Assembly (NCBI GenBank): GCA_012960535.1
Contig: DUBB01000042.1
Coordinates: forward strand, 176,937 to 240,936
Length of the DNA: 64,000 bases
Origin: Gammaproteobacteria bacterium
GTDB lineage: Bacteria > Pseudomonadota > Gammaproteobacteria > Pseudomonadales > Azotimanducaceae
Direction: 5' to 3'
Shown here piece by piece: positions 25,467-32,951 of this stretch. The translations under genes and the position numbers were made by a program. The first letter of the stretch is position 1; the number at the start of each line of letters is the position of its first letter. The notes under the pieces are model-generated. The model worked only from the letters and a program-made list of their open reading frames with translations, made no database searches and had not been told where the DNA came from.

Positions 25467-26753
25467 TTAGGTTTCAAGGAGTCCCAGACTTAGAATGGGC
25501 AGGTAAGTTATCAGCAACAAGGCTAACATTAAAACCAGCATAAACGGCAAGGTTGCCCTGTATATTTCAACGATGGGCTTTTCAAAACGATAGCTGGCAA
25601 TGAATAGATTCATACCAACTGGCGGTGTGAAGTAACCGATCTGCATATTAGCGAGAAAAATAATGCCCAAGTGCACTGGGTGAATCCCAAACTGCATTGC
25701 CATGGGAACAATCAATGGAATCATAATAATAAGGGCTGAATAAATATCGAGTAAAGCGCCGAGTATCAGTAGGATAATATTCAGTAACAACAGAAAGGTA
25801 ATGGGGCTACTGACCCAGAACCTAACCTGCTCAAATAGCTTCTGCGGTATTTCCGCATCGATTAGAAAATTAGTGAACGCCAGTGAAACAGCCAGAATCA
25901 GGAGAATACCACCAACCATGGTCATTGCGTTTCGGGTTATTTCGGGCAACTGCCTCAATTTAATTTCCTGATGAATAACAACCTCTACCAGAATAACGTA
26001 GGCTGCGGTGATTGCAGCGGCCTCAGAGACAGCAAAAAATCCACTATAGATCCCGCCCAGTACCACGATCGGTAACGGGATTTCCCAGCGCATTGCCCAC
26101 AACGCTTGACTTACTTTGACAGATTTTTTCCGCCCTGCCATTAGTGAGGTTCGACCCCGATGGACCCAGAGAGTGAAGGCCGTCAACAGCGATATCATCA
26201 GCAACGCTGGCAGTAACCCAGCGATAAAGAGATCTTGAATCGAAAATGAAATCGACAGATTCATCTGCTGTACCAGAACACCATAGAGAATCAATGGTAA
26301 TGAGGGTGCCAGTAAAAGCCCTAAACTTCCTGAGGTTGTCACCAGCCCGAGGCTGAATTTCTCCGAATAACCTCCCTCCTGTAAAGCCGGGTAAAGCAAT
26401 GCCCCTATGGCAACAATGGTCACCCCCGACGCTCCGGTAAAAGCGGTAAAAAAAGCACAGGTAATAAATGCGACTAATGCCAGCCCACCTGGTAACCATC
26501 CCAGTAAGGCATCGGTCAATCTGACCAGCCTGGATGACAGACCACATTCAGCTAACAAATATCCAGAAAATGTAAATAAGGGTAGTGCCAGTAGCATGGG
26601 TGTTTCTACTATCCGATACATTTCGATAGCGATAACGGTTACGGGTACTTCAGCTACATAAAAACCCAGCAGTGCAGCTGCCAAAATCACTACAAACAGG
26701 GGCAGGCCCACCAGGGCCAGCAGGCCAAGAATCAAAGAACCCAGGGCTGCCAT
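25467..26753 (-). CDS. dctM: TRAP transporter large permease subunit DctM
   Basis: A 428-residue, roughly 12-helix membrane protein that forms the ion-coupled channel of a tripartite ATP-independent periplasmic (TRAP) transporter. Family segments include FTGASGVTIVAIGALLYPAL, GLLLAPSLPLILYGV and NMQIGYFTPPVGMNLFIASY near the C-terminus. The start overlaps the dctQ stop by one base (TAATG), so M and Q subunits are coupled. The ligand is set by DctP and is unknown. Confidence 0.95.
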   Translation of the reverse strand: MAALGSLILGLLALVGLPLFVVILAAALLGFYVAEVPVTVIAIEMYRIVETPMLLALPLFTFSGYLLAECGLSSRLVRLTDALLGWLPGGLALVAFITCAFFTAFTGASGVTIVAIGALLYPALQEGGYSEKFSLGLVTTSGSLGLLLAPSLPLILYGVLVQQMNLSISFSIQDLFIAGLLPALLMISLLTAFTLWVHRGRTSLMAGRKKSVKVSQALWAMRWEIPLPIVVLGGIYSGFFAVSEAAAITAAYVILVEVVIHQEIKLRQLPEITRNAMTMVGGILLILAVSLAFTNFLIDAEIPQKLFEQVRFWVSSPITFLLLLNIILLILGALLDIYSALIIMIPLIVPMAMQFGIHPVHLGIIFLANMQIGYFTPPVGMNLFIASYRFEKPIVEIYRATLPFMLVLMLALLLITYLPILSLGLLET

Positions 26754-27232
26754 TAAAGTTCACCCCGTATCGGCATAAATACGTCTCGTGCCAACCTCAG
26801 GAACATGACCAGAAAGCCGACAGGTAGAATTAGCTGGCAAAACCAGACCGGCACCCAGGCAAATGCTGTTAAGCCATCCTGATATTCGAATACAACCAAT
26901 CGTATCGATGCGTAAGCAGCGACCAGACAAATCATCGACGCGAACAGCGCATTGATCCTACTGAGCCAGGCCTTAGCTCGCATAGATGCAAACCGGGACA
27001 GGATGTCGATTCTGATATGATTGCGCTCGCGAGTACCAATCATTGCGCCGAGCATAGCCAGCCAGAGAACCAGGATCCTGAGAAACGATTCAATCCAGAG
27101 CAGGCCCGTATCAAAGAAATTTCGCAACACGATCTGTAGCAGGGCAAGTGCCAGCATCGTGGCCAGCGCGATCCAAAGTGCACTGTTTTCGACTTGATGC
27201 AACAACCTTACCAGTGCTTTCAGGGCAGACAT
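26753..27232 (-). CDS. dctQ: TRAP transporter small permease subunit DctQ
   Basis: A 159-residue membrane protein with four predicted helices, the small subunit of the TRAP permease. Family pattern: ALLQIVLRNFFDTGLLWIESFLRILVLWLAMLGA (about residues 28-61), then RERNHIRIDIL. AGGGA precedes the ATG at 27232. It lies 10 bp after dctP and overlaps dctM by one base. Confidence 0.93.
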   Translation of the reverse strand: MSALKALVRLLHQVENSALWIALATMLALALLQIVLRNFFDTGLLWIESFLRILVLWLAMLGAMIGTRERNHIRIDILSRFASMRAKAWLSRINALFASMICLVAAYASIRLVVFEYQDGLTAFAWVPVWFCQLILPVGFLVMFLRLARDVFMPIRGEL

Positions 27233-27242
27233 CGATAGTCCC

Positions 27243-28274
27243 TTAGGGAGCTCGCCTGGATCGGAAATCCATTAGATTCTGCTCAAATTCCTTCAAAATA
27301 GCAGCAGACACTTCACCCGTACTGAGCATCGATTCAACAGCATCCCTGGCAATTAATTTCCATGCAATCAGGTCTTCATCTGAGGGAGAAACACTACTAA
27401 TACCTTGGTTTAACAGCGCCTCATAGGACTTTAGATTATCTTTTCGGCTATCCCTGTCAATATCCCGCAGAGCATCATCGAGTATTCCGGTAATGGTCAG
27501 CTTATCCTGATCAGAGAGGCCAGCATAAACCTTCTCATCAATGGCCATTAAGGTGTAGATATAGATTAACGGCAGATCCATCACATACTGAACATGATTG
27601 TGTAATTGCAGTGCCAGTGCTGCCGATGGCGGAATAGCCACTGCATCTAGCAAACCTGTCTGCAAACCTGCTAATACGTCACTGATGCCCAGTGGTACCG
27701 GGCTGACATCAAACATTTTTACCAGACGCTCACCCAGGGGGTCTCCTTTAGGAACCCATACTTTCATATTGATCAAGTCCTTTGGATTCGCCACAGGTTT
27801 TTTTGACAGCAGGTAGGCAAAACCAGTTTCAATCAGAGGGAAAACGTGCAGTCCGCCCCTATTCAGGCCGAGCCGGATACCCTGATCCATCTTTTTTCTT
27901 ACCGCATCAACTTCGGCATAGGACTGGAACTGAAGCGGCATATTATAAATCTGCAAATCAGTGTAGAACCTGATCAGGGGATTGACTTGCATCACGCCAC
28001 CATGAAGCTGACCAATACGCATTTTACGGATCACCGTAAAATCATCACCCTGCACGCCACCGGGATACAGTTTGAATTTAACCCTGCCCTGGGTCTGCGT
28101 GTTTATTTCCGCAATAGCCTTACGTAATCTTTTCATACCACCAACGCCATCAGGAACCCCGGTAGCGATTTTGTAGGTCTTTGCAAAGGCTTGTTCAGGC
28201 ACAACGGCCAGGCCTGCCAGCGTCAGGCATAAAAAGGCAAGCAATATTGATCTGTTAAAAATAATCGTCCCCAT
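27243..28274 (-). CDS. dctP: TRAP transporter solute-binding protein DctP
   Basis: A 343-residue periplasmic binding protein. A signal peptide with hydrophobic core ILLAFLCLTLAGLAVV ends at AFA-KTYK (about residue 31). The DctP fold shows as GGMKRLRKAIAEINTQTQGRVKFKLYPGGVQGD, then GLHVFPLIETGFAYLLSKKPV and the conserved KVWVPKGDPLGERLV. The Arg that usually binds a ligand carboxylate is not assigned here. The 5' end overlaps the tatT stop by 20 bp, so it is cotranslated with tatT. Confidence 0.93.
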   Translation of the reverse strand: MGTIIFNRSILLAFLCLTLAGLAVVPEQAFAKTYKIATGVPDGVGGMKRLRKAIAEINTQTQGRVKFKLYPGGVQGDDFTVIRKMRIGQLHGGVMQVNPLIRFYTDLQIYNMPLQFQSYAEVDAVRKKMDQGIRLGLNRGGLHVFPLIETGFAYLLSKKPVANPKDLINMKVWVPKGDPLGERLVKMFDVSPVPLGISDVLAGLQTGLLDAVAIPPSAALALQLHNHVQYVMDLPLIYIYTLMAIDEKVYAGLSDQDKLTITGILDDALRDIDRDSRKDNLKSYEALLNQGISSVSPSDEDLIAWKLIARDAVESMLSTGEVSAAILKEFEQNLMDFRSRRAP

Positions 28275-29106
28275 CTGCCAGTAAGATAACGGCTCGCTCC
28301 TGTGCGATGCGATTGGTTAATGTCATTCCATCCGCCCTCGGGTCTGCGGTAATGACCTCATTGAGCAAACGATCGTGCAGCCTCTTGTCGAAAACCAGTT
28401 TAGCGTATTGTTCTGCATAAACAACTTTAGCCATCAGGAATTTACCTTCTGACAATGCAATTGCTTTTTCAAAATGCATTTTTCCTAACTCAGGCTGACC
28501 ACCCATTGATGCCGGTAAAACAGTTTCCAGACCGCCCAGATAGAGATGCGCTCCACCCCTGTCCCAGGACTCATTCAGATCTATAACTCTGGCCATCATC
28601 AATTTGACTCTGGCGAGTTGTCCAATGGCATTCCAATCACCACTATGCGCCTGAATCCAGCCAGTCCAGGCAACAGCATAGCCATACAGATAAGTCAGAT
28701 CGTTTGCCTCTAACCCATTAATACGTTTCTCGAAGGCAGCGAACGGCAAACCTGTCAAGCTGCACAACGCCTTGACCTGAAGACACGCTCCTCGGCTGGC
28801 GTAATCCAGCGCCTTGTCTGCTAAAATCGCTGTCCTGCCTTCATCGACAAGCACGCTGTAGGCACCATTTAACGATGCTGCTGCCATTAACAGCTGAGGT
28901 TGATTCGGGTCATTAACGATAAAACTATCAATCAGCAGAAGATAGGCCGGAACAGCTTCACGAACCGTCGCAACATCACCCGAATTCAATATTGCCGCAG
29001 ATAGATTATCAGCTAGTTGACTGGTTACCCCGTTCATCAAGCTAGCGCAACCAGCCAGGCCTGCCAACTGACTTAGCACTAACCATCTGGAAAAAGTTTT
29101 CAACAT
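28255..29106 (-). CDS. tatT: TRAP-associated TatT-like lipoprotein
   Basis: A 283-residue lipoprotein. The signal peptide ends in lipobox LAGC with lipidated Cys20. The rest is an alpha-helical TPR-like array similar to TatT (the T component first described in Treponema pallidum), which trimerises and contacts the DctP-type subunit. Visible helices include LLMAAASLNGAYSVLVDEGR, YLYGYAVAWTGWIQAHSGDW and MHFEKAIALSEGKFLMAKVVYAEQYA (in parts). It is first in the leftward tatT-dctP-dctQ-dctM operon. TatT-bearing TRAP systems are proposed to import hydrophobic ligands; that is inference for this one. Confidence 0.88.
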   Translation of the reverse strand: MLKTFSRWLVLSQLAGLAGCASLMNGVTSQLADNLSAAILNSGDVATVREAVPAYLLLIDSFIVNDPNQPQLLMAAASLNGAYSVLVDEGRTAILADKALDYASRGACLQVKALCSLTGLPFAAFEKRINGLEANDLTYLYGYAVAWTGWIQAHSGDWNAIGQLARVKLMMARVIDLNESWDRGGAHLYLGGLETVLPASMGGQPELGKMHFEKAIALSEGKFLMAKVVYAEQYAKLVFDKRLHDRLLNEVITADPRADGMTLTNRIAQERAVILLADGDDYF

Positions 29107-29486
29107 GTGGCGAACTCCATATCGAGCTATTCTAACCCCGGCAGGCGACTGTCTGCACCAACAATTATCGCGCTACTACTTATCGCTTTACTATTTATTG
29201 ATCTACTATGTGTCGCTCTATTATTTGTCGCCCTTCCATTTGACTCTTTTCATGTAATCACGCTTGTAGGGATTTTTTATTCAAGTTCGCGGACCCCAGC
29301 AGACGCCTGGACACCTTTCAGCAATAACGCTATACAGGAATCAATGGCGGATCAGATCAATTTCATGGCAAACAACCTGACCTTAATACGCTGAACTGGG
29401 AATTGAAATGCAGGATAAAATACAGATCTACGGCAACGAGTTTTGGTTAATGCAATAACCTGTTTCCAGCCGGCATGATTAACCTG
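29107..29486. other. Intergenic region, 380 bp, holding a minisatellite
   Basis: Lies between tatT and the histidine phosphatase gene, both leftward. A GTG-started rightward frame (29107-29394) exists, but its hydrophobic core is simply the translated 15-bp repeat and it has no homology I recognise, so I do not call it a gene. The rest shows only weak hairpins such as GGTTA/TAACC at 29445-29460. Confidence 0.5.
29164..29238 (+). repeat. Five 15-bp tandem repeat units
   Basis: Five head-to-tail imperfect 15-bp units (ATTATCGCGCTACTA, CTTATCGCTTTACTA, TTTATTGATCTACTA, TGTGTCGCTCTATTA, TTTGTCGCCCTTCCA). In one frame they encode the pentapeptide pattern x-I/V-A-L-L. They lie 58-132 bp upstream of the tatT start. 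Confidence 0.8.
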
Positions 29487-30077
29487 CTAGGACAGGCCTT
29501 TCAAGTGAAAATGTTCATTCAAGGTGATAACCGATTTTTCACCCGTACTCGCTACCTTGAATCGACTCACACTGGTGTAATTTGGATTAAAGAACATCAC
29601 CGGCTGAAGGCCTAGAACGTTAGCCGTCCATGCATTAACAACACCACCATGGCAGGTCACTGCAATGGTTTTGCCGCGATTATCATCAGCGATCCTCGCC
29701 AGTGATGATACCGCGGTATCGTAGAAAACCCTGAAATCAACACTGCCCATTTCCCCTTTCATCAGGTTCTGCCATTGCTCATAGTTTTCTTCTTTGAGTT
29801 GCTCAACAGGTATATAGGAACCTGCATCACGATCATACTCAGCAACCCCTTCTTCGGTTTCAATAACCAGGCCCTGTTCTCTCGCCAGTGGTATAGCCGT
29901 TTGGTGCGCTCTTCGCATCGGACTTGAATAAAGGCGATCCAGCCTGACATCCTTCAGGTATTCGGCAACTAGCTCTGCCTGTCTAAGCCCGATCGTTGAT
30001 AAAGGGGGATCAGCTGGGCTGCCATCAGTAGTGACAACTTTCTCTGGTAGGCCATGTCGTATCAGCAATAATTCCAT
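29487..30077 (-). CDS. Histidine phosphatase family protein
   Basis: A 196-residue member of the phosphoglycerate-mutase-like (branch 1) superfamily. The phosphohistidine motif is LIRHGLPE (residues 5-12) and the second catalytic His is in VTCHGGVVNAW (about residues 139-149). RLYSSPMRRAHQTA gives the phosphate-binding Arg. GGAG precedes the ATG at 30077. Substrate unknown; such proteins act on sugar phosphates, nucleotides or CoA-linked intermediates. It lies 64 bp from exbD on the same strand. Confidence 0.92.
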   Translation of the reverse strand: MELLLIRHGLPEKVVTTDGSPADPPLSTIGLRQAELVAEYLKDVRLDRLYSSPMRRAHQTAIPLAREQGLVIETEEGVAEYDRDAGSYIPVEQLKEENYEQWQNLMKGEMGSVDFRVFYDTAVSSLARIADDNRGKTIAVTCHGGVVNAWTANVLGLQPVMFFNPNYTSVSRFKVASTGEKSVITLNEHFHLKGLS

Positions 30078-30141
30078 CTACACTCCAGGGTCTTGCTAGC
30101 CAAGCAACCTGAATCGCGTAGCTCTATGGTTTTAACCGGTT

Positions 30142-30543
30142 TTAACCTGCTGCGATGGAAACTGAATATACCCCGGCCTGTCTGGCCGAGTCCATTACAT
30201 GTACCATGGTTTCAGTGGTGCTATCTAAATGGGGTTGAACGACAACGGGCGCATCAGGATTTTCCGCATGAAGGCGTTCAATATTGGCACGTACCGCTCT
30301 GAAGTCCACATCACGTCCTCGAATGCGAATACGATCTCGATTGGTGATTTGGACAACGATACTTTTCTTATCTGCATCTTTTATATTCTGATTCTTGTCA
30401 GGACTATTCACATCAATACCAATTTCTTTCACAAAGGTCGCTGTAACAATGAAGAAAATCAACATGATAAACACCACATCCAGCATCGGTGTCAAATCGA
30501 TCTCTTCAGTTTCTTCTCCGATCGCTGCTTTACGCCTTCGCAC
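30142..30543 (-). CDS. exbD: Biopolymer transport protein ExbD, no ExbB partner nearby
   Basis: A 133-residue ExbD/TolR-type inner-membrane protein. A GTG start at 30543 follows AAAGGAG. After a basic and acidic N-tail (RRRKAAIGEETEEID), one membrane helix (about residues 20-41) contains the essential proton-pathway Asp22 in TPMLDVVFI. A periplasmic domain ends in ARQAGVYSVSIAAG, as in full ExbD proteins. ExbD normally works with ExbB and TonB and sits next to exbB. Here the upstream neighbour is a RAYT transposase gene and no exbB is in the window. Confidence 0.92.
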   Translation of the reverse strand: MRRRKAAIGEETEEIDLTPMLDVVFIMLIFFIVTATFVKEIGIDVNSPDKNQNIKDADKKSIVVQITNRDRIRIRGRDVDFRAVRANIERLHAENPDAPVVVQPHLDSTTETMVHVMDSARQAGVYSVSIAAG

Positions 30544-30735
30544 GATTCACTCCTTTTGTAATAAAAGATTTACAATAATAGACCCGCTAAATGGTCAGTT
30601 TCACCGAGCCTGGCCATCTCAGCACGGAAGCATAGCGTTAAACTATGTTCAGCACAATTTAAATATAAAAAAGACGCGCCCTGGAGGGCTTTCTCCTCAC
30701 TCGGGCTGAGAGTAGTTTCATGCTGAATGACGGGT

Positions 30736-31599
30736 TTAAATTTTACCCAGCTTTTGATGATCTGCATTAACCACTTTGCTTACTGTGGTATAGTGCAAAC
30801 TCAGAAAACTACCGATTTCTATCAGCGTATAATCGTACTGCAAGTGCGCCTGCTTGATTAAAGCGTTCCTCTCGGTTTTACTCAGATTGGCGACGTGCCG
30901 AAACAGCACTCGTAGAGATTTCCTGCGGTTCTGCCTCTTGGGGGCTTGTTTAGCTTTACGGCTATTTTTCATCAGTGTTTGTAATCGATCTACAAATTGC
31001 TCACTACCCAACAACACCTGATTTGATCGACCCGCTAACGGTGAGTCAGCCTGCTGTCCATCGGCTACAAATTTCTTCCATCCCGCTTCACCGTTTTCCA
31101 GGTCAGTGGAAAAGGATTGCAGAACGGTATCTCGATGTAAAAAATCCGGAGAAGCAACCTCTCCTATCATCGCTAGATAACTGCTGAATCTATACTTTGC
31201 CAGGCTTGCCTGTCCCGAAATTCGCAAGGGATTTAACAGAACATGCCGACAGATTGCCAGAAGATACAGGTCTTTTTCGAAAACAATACTTTTAAAACGG
31301 CCGCGAAATACTGGGCCTTCTGCTAAATGACGGCGGTTATAGTGCTGAGTATAGACACCATTGAGCTGCCGCATGCCCCTGGACAGATTCGAGTGGGGTA
31401 CCTCAACAACCACATGATAATGATTTTCAAGCAGCGCGTAACTATGAATCAACCAGCCAAATCGGGCCGCCACACTATCCAGAACATTCAGGAAGGCGCT
31501 ATAGTCGGTCCTGTCTTTAAAGGATTTCCTGCCAGTCAGAGCTCTACCCGTTACGTGATAACATGCTCCAGGGAATTCTATGCGTGGTGGCCTTGACAT
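30736..31599 (-). CDS. REP-associated tyrosine transposase (RAYT, Y1/HUH family) with Tyr-to-His change
   Basis: A 287-residue protein from the ATG at 31599 (MSRPPRIEFPGACYHV); an upstream ATG at 31623 would add eight residues, and positions below count from it. The HUH metal-binding motif is ENHYHVVV (His68, His70). The segment DLYLLAICRHVLLNPLR (118-134) aligns with the RAYT motif normally read RYIxxNPxR, whose Tyr is the DNA-attacking residue; here it is His127 (codon CAT). A C-terminal helix-turn-helix (IGSFLSLHYTTVSKVVN) is present. I saw no clear REP hairpins in the flanks. Either an inactive transposase-derived DNA-binding protein or a sequence/strain mutation is possible. Confidence 0.88.
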   Translation of the reverse strand: MSRPPRIEFPGACYHVTGRALTGRKSFKDRTDYSAFLNVLDSVAARFGWLIHSYALLENHYHVVVEVPHSNLSRGMRQLNGVYTQHYNRRHLAEGPVFRGRFKSIVFEKDLYLLAICRHVLLNPLRISGQASLAKYRFSSYLAMIGEVASPDFLHRDTVLQSFSTDLENGEAGWKKFVADGQQADSPLAGRSNQVLLGSEQFVDRLQTLMKNSRKAKQAPKRQNRRKSLRVLFRHVANLSKTERNALIKQAHLQYDYTLIEIGSFLSLHYTTVSKVVNADHQKLGKI

Positions 31600-31898
31600 G
31601 CTCAATACAATCCTTGATATCACTCATCGCTTGCCCGGATCTAGTTGTGAATAGTTCCAGAACCCCTTCATCTGGCAATCTCAAACGGTCCTGAACGAGT
31701 ACCAGCCCCTAGCAATTCCACAGCGCGGCATTCGATAATAACGCTGACCTACATTTGCAGCAACCTTTATCATCAACTATTACATAACTTGACGAAGGAT
31801 AACTCGTCCTAGTAACTTGGGTTCCTGAGCAATAACGAAAGCAGTCAAATTAACTATTTGCAACGACCATTGAGTCAAACGCAACAAAGGAGAAAACA
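31600..31898. other. Intergenic region, 299 bp, between RAYT and the dehydratase pair
   Basis: Divergent promoters are expected here. I looked for REP-type GTAG/GGAC-flanked hairpins that RAYTs usually mobilise and saw none. No small gene is evident. Confidence 0.4.
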
Positions 31899-32396
31899 AT
31901 GGCAGTCGATAAATTCCCAATAGAAGCCGGCCACATCATGATGTTTGCAAGATCTATCGGTGACCCGAATCCAATTTACTATGATGCTGACTATGCAGCG
32001 GAAACAGAGGCTGGAGCTGTACTGGCGCCACCAACCTTTGTTCAGGCGAGTGCGCAATTTGACCCGGACTATTTTCTCCGACCGAAAATTGGTCAAGAAT
32101 GGTTTGGCTCTGCAAAAGAGGCAACAGGTATTACTAAACGCGAAGGCGGTGGTGGCGGTGGTGGCGGACTACATGCGGAACAACATTACATCTACCACAA
32201 GCAACTACAAGCAGGCGATAGCTTGTCAGCAACCACAAAACCTGGCAAAAGCTGGGAAAAGGAAGGCCGCCGAGGTGGCAAGCTGATGTTCAGTGAGTCT
32301 GTTACAGAATATAGAGACCAAAACGGTGACCTGATCGTCACAGCCACCAGTGTCGGTGTCCGAACAGAACGACCTGCAACTTCCAGTTCTAACTAA
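31899..32396 (+). CDS. MaoC-like dehydratase, FAS1-type N-terminal domain protein
   Basis: A 165-residue hot-dog-fold protein, the FAS1-like or N-terminal half of an (R)-enoyl-CoA hydratase. Visible: FPIEAGHIMMFARSIGDPNPIYYD (about residues 6-29 in parts), PPTFVQASAQFDPDY, eight glycines in a row before LHAEQHYIYHKQLQAGDSL. Such proteins pair with a second hot-dog subunit that carries the catalytic Asp/His. That partner is the next gene, 15 bp downstream. AAAGGAG precedes the ATG. Substrate may be a branched or unusual enoyl-CoA; not determined. Confidence 0.9.
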   Translation: MAVDKFPIEAGHIMMFARSIGDPNPIYYDADYAAETEAGAVLAPPTFVQASAQFDPDYFLRPKIGQEWFGSAKEATGITKREGGGGGGGGLHAEQHYIYHKQLQAGDSLSATTKPGKSWEKEGRRGGKLMFSESVTEYRDQNGDLIVTATSVGVRTERPATSSSN

Positions 32397-32411
32397 TCAG
32401 GAGAAAACCCA

Positions 32412-32834
32412 ATGACTTTAAAAGCAAGCGAATTAAGTGTCGGCGACCAATACTCCGAAGAAGTCTGCAATAATCTGTCGCGAACCCAGATTGTACAGTA
32501 TGCAGGCGCATCGGGTGATTATAATCCACTGCACTCAGACGAGATGTTTACAACTCAAATAGCAAATTACCCCTCGGTGTTTGCGCACGGTATGCTCTCC
32601 ATGGGAATGACCGGCGGCATGCTAACCAACTATGTTGGCGATGGTCGCCTGACAGCGTTTGGCGTACGCTTTACCTCCCAGGTATTTCCCGGCGCGACGC
32701 TGACGGCAACGGCCACTGTAGGGGCCATACGTGAAGAAGACGGTCAGCAGTATGTTGATCTGGAATTATCAACAAAAGACGATGCCGGTGTTGAAGTAAT
32801 AAAGGGCAGTGCCTCGGCAAGAATTGACCCCTGA
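32412..32834 (+). CDS. MaoC family dehydratase, catalytic subunit
   Basis: A 140-residue hot-dog hydratase. The hydratase-2 motif is YAGASGDYNPLHSDE (about residues 35-49), which supplies the catalytic Asp and His. The second half shows FAHGMLSMGMTGGMLTNYVG and FGVRFTSQVFPGATLTATATV. CAGGAG precedes the ATG. It forms a heteromeric (R)-specific enoyl-CoA hydratase or dehydratase with the preceding FAS1-type subunit. A strong hairpin follows the stop. Confidence 0.93.
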   Translation: MTLKASELSVGDQYSEEVCNNLSRTQIVQYAGASGDYNPLHSDEMFTTQIANYPSVFAHGMLSMGMTGGMLTNYVGDGRLTAFGVRFTSQVFPGATLTATATVGAIREEDGQQYVDLELSTKDDAGVEVIKGSASARIDP

Positions 32835-32876
32835 ACCAGGCGGGCCATGGAACCGGGCTTAAAAAACTGCAATCGA

Positions 32877-32910
32877 AACGCATCCCAACTCAAGCAGGGA
32901 GGGATGCGTT
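32877..32910. terminator. 10-bp perfect inverted repeat between convergent genes
   Basis: AACGCATCCC (32877-32886) and GGGATGCGTT (32901-32910) are perfectly complementary with a 14-nt loop. They lie between the maoC stop (32834) and the dsbD stop (32952). There is no long T-run, but the position suits a bidirectional terminator. Confidence 0.6.
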
Positions 32911-32951
32911 ATCCGTTAGGTCAATTGAGCCTGACCCAGGCCAACCCTATT

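Noticed and set aside
29107..29394. GTG-started 95-residue hydrophobic reading frame
   Set aside because: Its hydrophobic core is the translation of a 15-bp tandem repeat, there is no good ribosome site, and no family is recognised.
32145..32168. Run of eight glycine codons in the FAS1-type dehydratase
   Set aside because: A glycine-rich stretch before LHAEQ is usual in this hot-dog family, so it is not a novel insertion.
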